A stretch of DNA of 63,235 nt from Betaproteobacteria bacterium (GTDB lineage Bacteria; Pseudomonadota; Gammaproteobacteria; Burkholderiales; Burkholderiaceae_F): positions 1 to 63,235 of the forward strand of contig VBCK01000154.1 of assembly GCA_005882215.1 (NCBI GenBank), written 5' to 3'. A program made the position numbers and the translations under genes. The notes beneath the pieces were generated by a model. That model worked only from the letters and a program-made list of their open reading frames with translations, made no database searches and was not told the origin of the DNA. Below are positions 19,423-30,944 of this stretch, in pieces. Position 1 is the stretch's first letter, and each line of letters opens with the position of its first letter.

Positions 19423-21255
19423 ATGACGACCGTCGTCAGCACCACCCGCGATGCCGAGGTCGCCGTGATCGCCGTGAACAACCCGCCGGTGAACGCGCTG
19501 AGCCAGGCGGTGCGCGCCGGCCTGCGCGAAGCCGTCGGGCAAGCCGACGCCGACGCCTCGGTGCGCGCCGTCGTGATCCTGTGCCGGGGGCGCACGTTCA
19601 TCGCCGGGGCCGACGTGACCGAGTTTGACCGTGCGCCGCAGCCGCCGCATCTGCCCGAGCTGGCGCAGTGCATCGAGGATGTGCGCAAGCCGGTGGTCGC
19701 CGCACTGCATGGCACCGCGCTGGGCGGCGGCTTCGAGATTGCGCTGGCCTGCCACTATCGCATCGCAACGCCGAGCGCGCAGGTCGGACTGCCCGAAGTC
19801 AAACTCGGGCTGATGCCAGGGGCGGGCGGCACCCAGCGCTTGCCGCGGCTGGTGGGCTTTGCTCGCGCGCTGGTGATGATCACGGGCGGTGAGCCCGTGA
19901 GCGCGCAGGACGCGCTGGCCGCCGGTGCGATCGACGAGATCGCGCCGGGCGAGCTCGAAGCGGCCGCCGTGGCCGCCGCGCGGCGACTGATCGCGGCGGG
20001 CGGTGCGCCGCGACGCACCGGCTTGCTGGCCGTGATGGCTGCCGATCCGGACCATGGGCGGCGGCATCGCCATGTGCTTCGCCAATGCCGGTATCCCGGT
20101 CAGGCTGCTGGAGGCCCAGGCCGGGAATCTGGAGCGAGGCCTGGAGGCGATCCGCAGGAATTACGCGGCCACCGTGGCCCGCGGCGGGCTGACCCAGGCG
20201 CAGGCGGACGAACGGCTGGCGCTGATACGGCCGACGCTGGCCTACCAGGACCTGGCGCACGCGGACCTGATCGTGGAGGCGGTGTTCGAGGACATCGCCG
20301 TCAAGGAACAGGTGTTCCGCCAGTTGGACCAGGTCGCAAAAGCGGGCGCCATCCTCGCGACCAACACCTCGTACCTGCACGTCGGGACCATCGCCGAGTT
20401 CACGCGCCGGCCGCAGGATGTCGTGGGCATGCACTTTTTCAGCCCGGCCCACGTGATGAAGCTGCTGGAGAACGTGCGCGCGCCGAAGACGCAGCCGGAC
20501 GTTTTGGCCACCGTGATGAAGCTGGGCAAGCGCCTGGGCAAGGTGGCGGTGCTGGTCGGCGGCGCCGACGGCTTCGTGGGCAACCGGATGCTGGCCCAGC
20601 GCTCGCGCGAGGCCTTGTTCCTGCTGGAGGAGGGCGCGCTGCCGCAGCAGGTGGACCGGGCCCTCACGGATTTCGGATTTGCCATGGGGCCGTTCGCCGT
20701 CGGCGACATGTCCGGACTGGACATCTTCTGGCGCGTCCGCCAGGCGCGCGCTTACCTGCGCAAGCCCGGCCTGCGCGATTGCAACCTGCTGGACCAGGTG
20801 TGCGAGGCAGGACGGCTGGGCCAGAAGACGGGCGCCGGCTGGTACCGCTACGAGCCCGGCAGCCGCACACCGATCCCCGATCCGGCCATCGAGACGCTGA
20901 TCGTCGAGCACTCGCGCCGGCAGGGGATCGTGCGGCGGACCATCGCGGACGAGGAGATCGTCGAGCGTTGCCTGTACTCGATGATCAACGAAGGCGCCAG
21001 GATCCTGGCCGAAGGCGTGGCCGCGCGCCCGGTGGATATCGACATGGTCTGGCTGCATGGCTACGGCTTCCCGCGCTGGCGCGGCGGACCGATGTTCTGG
21101 GCCGACCAGGTGGGTCTGCCTAAGGTGCTGCGGGCCATCCTTGGCTACCAGGAACGATTCGGCCCGGACTTCTGGACGCCCGCGCCGCTGCTCGATCAAC
21201 GCGTGCGCTCCGGCTCGGGGTTCAATCCCGGCGCCACCGTCCATCCGTCGATCGC

Positions 21256-21262
<7 letters not shown>
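19423..21262 (+). pseudogene. Fused enoyl-CoA hydratase/3-hydroxyacyl-CoA dehydrogenase, disrupted by internal deletion and frameshift
   Basis: The first about 200 codons (from ATG 19423) encode a crotonase domain with GRTFIAGADVTEF and [17 protein letters not shown]. At about 20035-20054 the frame changes. From 20054 the +1 frame encodes [20 protein letters not shown], running into a complete 3-hydroxyacyl-CoA dehydrogenase with NTSYLHV, GMHFFSPAHVMKLLE, DGFVGNRM and a second C-terminal domain to the stop at 21262. Relative to the usual bifunctional protein (about 700 residues), some 95 codons are missing: the helical linker and the start of the Rossmann fold, so the GxGxxG NAD loop is cut to MGGG. 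A downstream-only product (ATG 20054) is possible but would lack the NAD loop. In the pathway it would hydrate and oxidise dehydroadipyl-CoA to 3-oxoadipyl-CoA. Loss may be real or an assembly fault. Confidence 0.85.
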
Positions 21263-22488
<1,226 letters not shown>

Positions 22489-23099
22489 TCCGCGATCAGT
22501 ATCCGGCTGTGGCCTCGGGGTTGCGGATCAGGCACTGGCAGTGCATGCTCCCGCCGCTCATCGTGGGCCTCCGAGGTTCAGTACCCACCACAGCCGTCGG
22601 CGAAAGCGTGCCCATAGGCTCGTGTCGCGCAGGCTGCGGCCTGGCCTGTTCGGTTCTACGATCGCTTCGAGAGCGGCGGCCGCCTTTAGAGACAAAGCCG
22701 ACCAGCGGGGGCGACGGTCGGCGGCTTGCTCCAGCGAGGCTGCGTGAAGTTGCGCAGCGAGTTCCGTCAGATCATCGAGGTCCACAGGCATTGGCGGGCG
22801 TGCTTACTGCGGCTAATCGAGGCGGCCGAGCACCATATCAACATAAGAGAGCCCTGAGTAAGACTGGAATTTGGCACGCTAGGCCGAGGCAATTTTCGCG
22901 TTTGCGCAACATCGCCAGTCCAGGCGCGGCGCGGTCGAGAGGCAGTCACGTCTGCAATGCTCCCGATGACGCCAATTGCACGCGCTGTCCCTACCGTGTT
23001 CGCGGCGTTTAGCAGAAGCTTGACGGGGCCGCGGACCAACGGAGAAATCTCCACAGGCGGCGACAATGGGGCCTTTACCGGCGATATCCGAACCCCGAG
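22489..23099. other. 611-base intergenic region after the box operon
   Basis: It begins with a small hairpin at the thiolase stop (CTGATC 22485-22490, GATCAG 22494-22499), which may end the box transcript. A possible minus-strand small gene occupies 22558-22791. The remainder (22792-23099) holds no convincing reading frame, RNA gene or repeat that I can see; it presumably contains the kinase promoter. Confidence 0.5.
22558..22791 (-). CDS. Possible small hypothetical protein (77 residues)
   Basis: The frame starts MPVDLDDLTELAAQLHAASL and contains one amphipathic helical half and a tryptophan/arginine-rich C-terminal half (LWARFRRRLWWVLNL). Composition is protein-like and unlike the arginine/serine-rich shadow frames nearby. 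No strong ribosome binding site is visible and I recognise no family. It is the only reasonable coding candidate in this 611-base gap. Confidence 0.35.
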   Translation of the reverse strand: MPVDLDDLTELAAQLHAASLEQAADRRPRWSALSLKAAAALEAIVEPNRPGRSLRDTSLWARFRRRLWWVLNLGGPR

Positions 23100-23990
23100 A
23101 TGAAAGTTCAGAGCTCCGCCCCGCTTCCCGAGGGCGCCGAGATCGGTCGCTACCGCATCCTTCAGGCCCTCTCGAGCGGCGGGTTCTCGATCGTCTATCT
23201 CGCGTACTCCGAGCACAGCGAAGAATGCGTGGCGATCAAGGAATACATGCCCGCGAACCGGGCCCTGCGGCGGCCTGGGGACCTCGTTCCCTACATCAGG
23301 GCCAAGGACCTCGCGCCCTACAAGTACGGCCTGGCCGCGTTTTTCGAGGAGGCACGGATCCTCGCGGCGATCAACCACCCGAATATCGTGCAGGTGCTCG
23401 AACTGGTACGCGCCAACGAGACGATCTACATGGTGATGCAGTTCATCGAGGGGACCTCCCTGGAGAAATATATCCTGAACCACCGCGTGGAGGGCCGCAT
23501 CGCAGTGCTGCCCGAGGACTTCATCGTCGGCGTCTTTGCGCGGGTGCTCGACGGTCTGCAAGAGGTCCACGGCCGCAAGCTGCTGCACCTCGATCTGAAG
23601 CCCACGAACATCTTCATGCGGCCTGACGACGTGCCCACGCTGATCGACTTTGGCGCCGCGCGACGCACCGTAGGGCGCGATTCGGCCTCGGTAATCCCGA
23701 TGTTCACTCCGGGCTTCGCGGCGCCCGAGGCCCACGAGCGCGACGGCGCAGTCGGCGCTTGGAGCGACGTCTACGGAATTGGGGCCTGCATGCTCGCCTG
23801 CATGAGCGCCAGGCCGCCGCAGGAAGCGACCTCGCGTGCCCGCGAGGACCTGGTTCCGTTGGCTCTCGAGATCCTGGAGCGCTCCTACTCGCCGCAGATT
23901 CTCTCGGTCACGAAGGCCTGCCTGGAGCTCGACCCACGCGCGAGGCCGCAGAGCGCGCGCGAGCTCTTCCAGCGCCTCATGGCCCGCTGA
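23100..23990 (+). CDS. Hanks-type serine/threonine protein kinase (soluble)
   Basis: A 296-residue stand-alone kinase domain with no membrane segment. Visible elements: glycine loop LSSGGFSIVY (24-33), the ATP lysine Lys47 in VAIKEYMP, the helix-C glutamate near residue 84, the catalytic loop HLDLKPTNI (Asp165, Lys167, Asn170), the metal motif DFGAAR (Asp183) and the APE-like AAPEAH. The HRD arginine is replaced by leucine, so it is an RD-less kinase by motif, which usually means activity without activation-loop phosphorylation. The start ATG 23100 fits the domain edge. Its substrate is unknown, and no phosphatase or FHA gene is next to it. Confidence 0.88.
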   Translation: MKVQSSAPLPEGAEIGRYRILQALSSGGFSIVYLAYSEHSEECVAIKEYMPANRALRRPGDLVPYIRAKDLAPYKYGLAAFFEEARILAAINHPNIVQVLELVRANETIYMVMQFIEGTSLEKYILNHRVEGRIAVLPEDFIVGVFARVLDGLQEVHGRKLLHLDLKPTNIFMRPDDVPTLIDFGAARRTVGRDSASVIPMFTPGFAAPEAHERDGAVGAWSDVYGIGACMLACMSARPPQEATSRAREDLVPLALEILERSYSPQILSVTKACLELDPRARPQSARELFQRLMAR

Positions 23991-24030
23991 AGTGCATTGC
24001 CCGCATTTGTTAAATGGAAAAATTTTACAG

Positions 24031-24579
24031 ATGCCTCTCATATTGAAAACGGATCGTCTGACGCTTCGACCGCTGGTATTGCAGGATTTTGAAGCCTACT
24101 TCGAGTTTTGGCAGAACGCAGAGGTGGTGCGGTTCATCACGGGGACACCTGTCTCCCGAGAGCACACTTGGAAGCGCCTGCTAAGTACTACGGGACATTG
24201 GCAGCTCTTGGGTTTTGGATTCTTTGCGATCGAAGAAAAGGCCAGCGGACGATTTATTGGCGAGGCAGGATTTCAGGAGATGCGCCGGGACTTACTTCCT
24301 TCGATTGAAGGAACTCTGGAAACCGGGTGGGGAATCCTTCCGGCTTATCAAGGAAGGGGTTACGCCAAAGAGGCCGTCAGCGCCGCGATGACCTGGGCGG
24401 AGACGGCCTTTCCGTCCTTCGACTACAGCTGCATCATCAATCCGGAAAACCGGACATCAATGCACCTGGCCGCAAAATTCGGATTCGCGGAGGACACCAT
24501 GACCACTTATTTGGGAAGGCCGATCATGATTTTGAGAAAGGCAAGAGCATCGCATTTGACTGCTTCGGGTCGATTGTGA
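24031..24579 (+). CDS. GNAT family N-acetyltransferase (RimJ/RimL-like)
   Basis: A 182-residue acetyltransferase starting MPLILKTDRLTLRPL at ATG 24031; the longer frame upstream overlaps the kinase gene and is not protein-like. The RimJ/RimL pattern is clear: LTLRPLVLQDFEAYFEF at the start, GWGILPAYQGRGYAKEAV (acetyl-CoA pyrophosphate loop, Q/RxxGxG/A), and INPENRTSMHLAAKFGF near the end. GC content, especially at third positions, is lower than in the neighbours, which hints at acquisition from elsewhere. The substrate is unknown. Confidence 0.87.
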   Translation: MPLILKTDRLTLRPLVLQDFEAYFEFWQNAEVVRFITGTPVSREHTWKRLLSTTGHWQLLGFGFFAIEEKASGRFIGEAGFQEMRRDLLPSIEGTLETGWGILPAYQGRGYAKEAVSAAMTWAETAFPSFDYSCIINPENRTSMHLAAKFGFAEDTMTTYLGRPIMILRKARASHLTASGRL

Positions 24580-24623
24580 CTGTCAGAGGCGACGAGCGGC
24601 GGCAGGTTAGCGATCCACTTCCA

Positions 24624-25325
24624 ATGACAATTGCGCGGCGCGACTGCCGGCGCCGGCTGATACTGGCCGCTGCCGGGGTGCTCGTTTTGCAGCCGCGGGC
24701 CTATGCCGATCTGTTGTCGTCAGTGTCTTCCTCGGATGCCACGGCCGGGATCCGGGCGGCGTTGCAGCGCGGCGCCGAAGCAGCGGTTGACCTGCTGGGC
24801 AAGACCGATGGCTTTTGGGGCAACGAACGGGTCCGTATCCCTCTGCCCGACTGGCTGGCCAAGGCGGAAAGCGTCTTCCGCTTGTTGGGGCGCAAGCAGG
24901 AACTCGATGATCTTCACATGTCGATCAACCGGGCAGCGGAACAGGCCGTACCGGAAGCACGCAAACTGCTCGTGGGGGCGGTGAAATCGATGTCGGTCCA
25001 GGACGCAAAAACGATTCTGACCGGCGGCGACACCTCGGCTACGCAGTACTTCGAGAAGAAAACGCGCACGCCTCTGGCTGGCCGCTTCCTGCCGATCGTG
25101 ACCAAGGTGACGCGCAGAAACGGGCTGGCGCAACGGTACGACGGCCTTGCACAGAACGCGCAATCGCTCGGTTTGGTCAAGGAGGATGCCAGCATCGAGC
25201 ACCATGTAACCAGCAAGGCGCTGGACGGACTCTTCATGATGATCGGTGACGAAGAGAAGAAGATTCGCACCAACCCGGCTGCAACGGGTAACGCTATCCT
25301 GCAGAAGGTGTTCGGCTCCCTCTGA
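24624..25325 (+). CDS. DUF4197 family exported protein
   Basis: A 233-residue protein with a signal-like N-terminus (RRRLILAAAGVLVLQPRAYA, cleavage after AYA). The mature part matches DUF4197: GIRAALQRGAEAAVDLLGKTDGFWGNERVRI, a middle MSVQDAKTILTGGDTSATQYFE and the C-terminal ALDGLFMMIGDEEKKIR. Members are periplasmic helical proteins of unknown function. The start ATG 24624 is chosen for the signal peptide; the frame is open further upstream into the 3' end of the acetyltransferase gene. Confidence 0.8.
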   Translation: MTIARRDCRRRLILAAAGVLVLQPRAYADLLSSVSSSDATAGIRAALQRGAEAAVDLLGKTDGFWGNERVRIPLPDWLAKAESVFRLLGRKQELDDLHMSINRAAEQAVPEARKLLVGAVKSMSVQDAKTILTGGDTSATQYFEKKTRTPLAGRFLPIVTKVTRRNGLAQRYDGLAQNAQSLGLVKEDASIEHHVTSKALDGLFMMIGDEEKKIRTNPAATGNAILQKVFGSL

Positions 25326-25378
25326 TTCGCTGGCGGGCGACTGCCCTTTCACCGGCGGCAGCCCCGATCTGATCGGGT

Positions 25379-25783
25379 ATGCGTCCTTACCTCACCGTTC
25401 CACCTGAAGAGGTTGAAATCACCGCGACCCGCGCTCAGGGCGCCGGCGGGCAGAACGTCAACAAGGTCGCCAATGCCGTCCACCTTCGCTTCGATATCGC
25501 CGCCTCGTCGCTGCCGGAGGCGGTGCGCGGGCGGCTTTTGAAACTCGGCGACCAGCGCATCAGCAAGGACGGCGTGGTCATCATCAAGGCGCAGGAATTT
25601 CGCAGCCTGGAGAAAAATCGCGCGCAGGCGCTGCGCAGGCTGCACGAGCTGATCGCCAGCGTCGCCGTGCTGCCCAGGAAGCGCCTGGCAACGCGACCGA
25701 CCCGAGCTTCGAAAGCAAAGCGGCTGGACAGCAAGGCGCGTCGCAGCACGATCAAGTCGGGGCGAGGCAAGGTCGTCGAATGA
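25379..25783 (+). CDS. arfB: ArfB-type peptidyl-tRNA hydrolase (ribosome rescue)
   Basis: A 134-residue GGQ-domain protein that releases nascent peptides from stalled ribosomes. The catalytic GGQ is in RAQGAGGQNVNKVANAVHLR at residues 22-24, with the glutamine that positions water. The C-terminal tail is rich in lysine and arginine (RPTRASKAKRLDSKARR), as needed to enter the empty mRNA channel. Start ATG 25379 and length match ArfB (YaeJ). It converges on the cupin gene; the AGCCTGCAGGCT palindrome at 25854-25865 lies at the end of that convergent cupin gene. Confidence 0.93.
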   Translation: MRPYLTVPPEEVEITATRAQGAGGQNVNKVANAVHLRFDIAASSLPEAVRGRLLKLGDQRISKDGVVIIKAQEFRSLEKNRAQALRRLHELIASVAVLPRKRLATRPTRASKAKRLDSKARRSTIKSGRGKVVE

Positions 25784-25864
25784 CAGACTCGCCACCACGG
25801 CGGCGCAGGCTCATGGTCGATTGCGAAAGCAGCAGAACAACCAGCGATCCACAAGCCTGCAGGC

Positions 25865-26341
25865 TCAGGGCTTGGGCGCGGGATGGATGTTGTCGACCCA
25901 ATACACCTCTTCGGGCTGCTCTGCGACGGGAATGTCCAGATTGACCACCACGGGTTCCTGACCGCTGCGCACGAGCACGCAGGATAGGGGCTCATTGTCG
26001 TCTGCGTTGATCTCCTGATGCGGGACGTACGGCGGCACATGGATGAAATCGCCTGGACCCGCCTCAGCGACAAACTCGAGCCGATCGCCCCAGCGCATAC
26101 GGGCGCGCCCGCTGACCACATAGATCACGCTCTCGACGGGCCCATGATGGTGAGCGCCGGTCTTGGCCTTGGGATGGATGACAACCGTTCCCGCCCAGAG
26201 CTTCTCGGCGCCCACGCGCGCGTGGGTGATCGCTGCGGCGCGACTCATACCGGGCGTCTGCGGCGTGTTCAGATCGAGTTCGTCGCTGTGCACGATACGC
26301 ACGCCGTGATTGCGCCACTTCGATTCAGATGGTTGATCCAC
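25865..26341 (-). CDS. Cupin domain protein
   Basis: A 158-residue single-domain cupin. Motif 1 is AHHHGPVESVIYVVSGRARM (GX5HXH-type metal histidines plus glutamate), and motif 2 is GDFIHVPPYVPHQEIN (PG-box proline and the fourth metal histidine). It likely binds one divalent metal. The conserved C-terminal PVVVNLDIP and W-DNIHP are seen in a group of uncharacterised cupins. It is divergent from marR at 26458 with 116 bases between, so both could share control. Enzymatic role unknown. Confidence 0.85.
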   Translation of the reverse strand: MDQPSESKWRNHGVRIVHSDELDLNTPQTPGMSRAAAITHARVGAEKLWAGTVVIHPKAKTGAHHHGPVESVIYVVSGRARMRWGDRLEFVAEAGPGDFIHVPPYVPHQEINADDNEPLSCVLVRSGQEPVVVNLDIPVAEQPEEVYWVDNIHPAPKP

Positions 26342-26422
26342 GGCAAGTCTCCAAGGCTGTCACAGCAACGCAATTGCCCCAAGGATAGCTCCCAGTGATG
26401 TCCTCCCGAATCAGGTCGAGGC

Positions 26423-26462
26423 TTGACAAGGCTGTGTGACAACTGTACAATTCATATATGAA
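26423..26462 (+). promoter_or_regulatory. Sigma-70 promoter and palindromic operator of marR
   Basis: TTGACA (26423-26428) and TACAAT (26446-26451) are separated by exactly 17 bases, a near-consensus promoter. The -10 ends only 6 bases before the marR ATG, so the transcript should start at or next to the start codon (leaderless). A perfect 12-bp palindrome, TTCATATATGAA (26451-26462), covers the start codon and the last base of the -10 element, an ideal place for autorepression. Confidence 0.7.
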
Positions 26463-26913
26463 GAAAGCAGCCGCACGATCCGTCAAGACAGCCGGGCCGA
26501 CGGGCGCGGCCGCCGAACACCTGATGTTCTCGCTGATCGCCGCCGCCCACAGCGTGGAGCAGCGAGTGGAAGCGGCGATGGAGGAAGTGGGGCTGTCGAG
26601 CGCGAAGTTCTCCGCGTTGACGCACCTGGTCGACGCCGGCGAGGCGCTGAGCCTTAGCGAGTGCGCCAAGCGGATGACCTGCGTGCGGTCGAACATCACC
26701 CAGCTGATGGATCGGCTCGAGGCCGAAGGGCTGGTCCGGCGTGTGGACGATCCGAACGATCGTCGCGGCGTGCGCGCCTCGGTCACGCCGCTCGGTATCG
26801 AGCGCCAGGCAGCGGGAGCGAAGCAGATGGCTCAGGTCCATAAGGAATTCGCGAAGACCCTGGCCGGCGCGGACCGCGACGCGCTGGTGCGGGTGCTGGG
26901 GTCGATCCGTTAG
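26458..26913 (+). CDS. MarR family transcriptional regulator (upstream of azoR)
   Basis: A 151-residue winged-helix regulator. The DNA-binding part runs SLSECAKRMTCVRSNITQLMDRLEAEGLVRRVDDPNDRRGVRASVT, that is, recognition helix, wing with DPNDRRG and the following strand. The N- and C-terminal helices would form the dimer interface. The start ATG 26458 lies directly after the promoter. It is followed by azoR 77 bases downstream, and the same CATATATGAA sequence occurs before both genes, so it probably represses itself and azoR in response to a quinone, azo or phenolic signal (inference). An eight-T run follows the stop codon. Confidence 0.9.
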   Translation: MKKAAARSVKTAGPTGAAAEHLMFSLIAAAHSVEQRVEAAMEEVGLSSAKFSALTHLVDAGEALSLSECAKRMTCVRSNITQLMDRLEAEGLVRRVDDPNDRRGVRASVTPLGIERQAAGAKQMAQVHKEFAKTLAGADRDALVRVLGSIR

Positions 26914-26934
26914 CTTTTTTTTCGGCAAGAAGTG

Positions 26935-26944
26935 CATATATGAA
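26935..26944 (+). promoter_or_regulatory. Second CATATATGAA copy before azoR
   Basis: CATATATGAA at 26935-26944 repeats ten of the twelve bases of the palindrome over the marR start. It sits 46 bases before the azoR start codon and just after the T-run at the end of marR. It is a likely second MarR site. An ATG inside it (26940) would add 17 residues to AzoR, but the site is better read as regulatory. Confidence 0.5.
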
Positions 26945-26990
26945 TCATGAAGTGCAGAAGAGTTTCACACGGCAACCCAAGGAGAGCACG

Positions 26991-27644
26991 ATGAAGAACA
27001 TCTTGTTGGTGACCAGCAGCCCGCGTGGCGAGGAGTCGTACTCCCAGCGCGTCGCGCGCGAACTCGTCGACGATCTGGTCGCTCGCAATCCGGGCGCGCG
27101 CGTAATCGTGCGCGATCTGACGAAGCAGCCGCTGCCGCACGTGAGCGCGGCGTTCGCCGTCGGACGCGCATTGCCGCCCGAGAAGCGCAGCGCCGAGGAG
27201 CGCCAGGCGCTGGCGGTGTCCGACGCACTGATCGACGAGCTCTTTGCCGCCGACGCGATCGTGATCGCGGTACCGATGCACAACTTCGGGATCCCTTCGT
27301 CGCTGAAGGCCTGGATCGATCACATCGTCCGGGCGGGGCGCACGTTCTCGTATTCCGAGAAGGGGCCGCAGGGCCTGGTCACCGGAAAGAAGGGCGTGCT
27401 CGTCCTCGCGCGCGGCGGGATCTATTCCGACGGACCGATGAAGGCCGCCGACTTCCAGGAGCCGTACCTGCGCTTTGTGCTCGGCTTCATCGGCATTACC
27501 GACGTCGAGGTCGTACGCGTCGAGGGCGTGGCGTTGGGCGAGGAGGCGGTCACCCGGGCCCTGCGCTCCGCGCGGGAGCGGGTGAACGCGATCGTGCCCT
27601 GGATCGCTGCCGGGGCCGCGCACGGCGCTCGTGCCGCCGCCTGA
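26991..27644 (+). CDS. azoR: FMN-dependent NADH:azo/quinone oxidoreductase (AzoR family)
   Basis: A 217-residue flavodoxin-fold reductase. The start ATG 26991 (MKNILLVTSSPRGEESYSQ) has AAGGAGA 7 bases upstream. It shows the AzoR pattern: SSPRGEESYSQ for the FMN phosphate, VPMHNFGIPSSLKAWIDHIVRAGRTF for the isoalloxazine, and LARGGIYSDGP. Enzymes of this family reduce azo dyes and, physiologically, quinones with NADH in the cytosol. Control by the preceding MarR gene is likely. Confidence 0.92.
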   Translation: MKNILLVTSSPRGEESYSQRVARELVDDLVARNPGARVIVRDLTKQPLPHVSAAFAVGRALPPEKRSAEERQALAVSDALIDELFAADAIVIAVPMHNFGIPSSLKAWIDHIVRAGRTFSYSEKGPQGLVTGKKGVLVLARGGIYSDGPMKAADFQEPYLRFVLGFIGITDVEVVRVEGVALGEEAVTRALRSARERVNAIVPWIAAGAAHGARAAA

Positions 27645-27833
27645 GCGCACAGGCCGACGCGCCGCCGCCGGCGCGGCGCGCGGCCTCGAAACGGGTCCAT
27701 TCGTCTCCATCGTGCAGGCTGGGGAGCGTGACCCGTTCGCCCTGGTCGGAAGATAATGTAAGGACGCCCGTCGAGGCGGGCGGCAAGCGGCAACCGCGGG
27801 CACTATGGTCTTGCCGTTCTTTCGGGGCGTCTC

Positions 27834-27861
27834 GTTGAAGACCACGTGGGCGCCCCCATGT
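27834..27861 (+). promoter_or_regulatory. Sigma-32-like heat-shock promoter before hsp20-lon
   Basis: GTTGAAG (27834-27840), a 13-base spacer, then CCCCATGTA (27854-27862). The -10 matches the sigma-32 consensus CCCCATnTa fully and the -35 differs from CTTGAAa by its first base. It lies 29 bases before the hsp20 start. Heat-shock control fits the two genes that follow. Confidence 0.65.
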
Positions 27862-27889
27862 ACCGTTTTTGTGCGAAGGGCACCCGCGC

Positions 27890-28293
27890 ATGGGACCACG
27901 CGACCTGTCGACCTGGATGTGGGGCGATGCTCTGTCCTTGCTGGAGCAGGCTGAACGGCTGCACCGGCAGTTCGTGCGCGCCCACGTTTCGGAAGCCCAG
28001 TGCTGGGAGCCGCCCATCGACGTGATGGAGAGCGAGGGCGCGGTGATCGTGCAGGTCGCCCTGCCGGGCGTGCCCGCTGCGGCCGTCGTGGTCGGATTCG
28101 ACCCGTGCGGCATCACGGTTTCCGGCATCAGGGCCTTCCCCGCGGGCCGGGCGGCGCGCATCCACCGGATCGAAATACCCTATGGCCGGTTCCAGCGCCG
28201 TATTGCACTGCCGATGCACGCCCTTGAGCCGGCCGGCCAGGAACTGGTCGACGGTTGCCTGCTGCTGACATTCAGCAAAGTGAAGGGGTCCCG

Positions 28294-28297
<4 letters not shown>
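27890..28297 (+). CDS. Hsp20/alpha-crystallin family small heat-shock protein
   Basis: A 135-residue protein with an N-terminal helical stretch (WGDALSLLEQAERLHRQF), then WEPPIDVMESEGAVIVQVALPGVPAAAV, the usual start of the alpha-crystallin domain, and the RIEIPYGRFQRRIALP segment. The A-G-x-L end is partly lost (ELVDGCLLLTFSK). It holds unfolding proteins for refolding or degradation. ATG 27890 is chosen; a TTG 21 bases earlier is possible. Its stop overlaps the lon start by four bases, so the chaperone and protease are translationally coupled. Confidence 0.82.
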
Positions 28298-30714
<2,417 letters not shown>

Positions 30715-30743
30715 ACGGCCGTACTTCGGGCGCGCGATCGAGT

Positions 30744-30762
30744 CCGGCCTTTTCAGGGCCGG
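30744..30762. terminator. Hairpin between convergent lon and cydX
   Basis: CCGGCC (30744-30749) and GGCCGG (30757-30762) form a 6-bp GC stem with the loop TTTTCAG. It overlaps the cydX stop codon and lies 30 bases after the lon stop, so it could serve both convergent transcripts. Confidence 0.45.
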
Positions 30763-30905
30763 CCACGCGAGCCGTCGGGTTCGGCCGCCCGGTCCGCCGA
30801 TTCGGATGAGTCCGTCCGTGCGGCCTCGTTCTCGCCCCACATCGCATTGAGCACCGCCAGCAGCACCGCGAAGCCGACACCGAGCACCCACGCGAAGTAC
30901 CACAT
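30753..30905 (-). CDS. cydX: CydX, small subunit of cytochrome bd oxidase
   Basis: A 50-residue protein. It starts MWYFAWVLGVGFAVLLAVLN, the invariant CydX N-terminus (MWYF-W-LG), with one membrane helix, then AMWGENE. The remaining tail (about 25 residues) is polar and longer than in E. coli CydX (37 residues in total). It stabilises the haem b/d site of CydAB. ATG 30905 follows the cydB stop by 39 bases, with GGAGGTGAC directly upstream. Confidence 0.9.
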   Translation of the reverse strand: MWYFAWVLGVGFAVLLAVLNAMWGENEAARTDSSESADRAAEPDGSRGRP

Positions 30906-30944
30906 CGTCACCTCCAGTCGGCAACCAGCCGCCGGCGATCCGTA

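Noticed and set aside
18100..20085. 661-codon minus-strand frame over boxA and the hydratase
   Set aside because: BoxA cysteine motifs and the crotonase motifs are on the plus strand; no ribosome binding site or domain is seen for the minus frame.
22767..24041. 424-codon minus-strand frame over the kinase gene
   Set aside because: The kinase motifs on the plus strand explain the coding signal fully.
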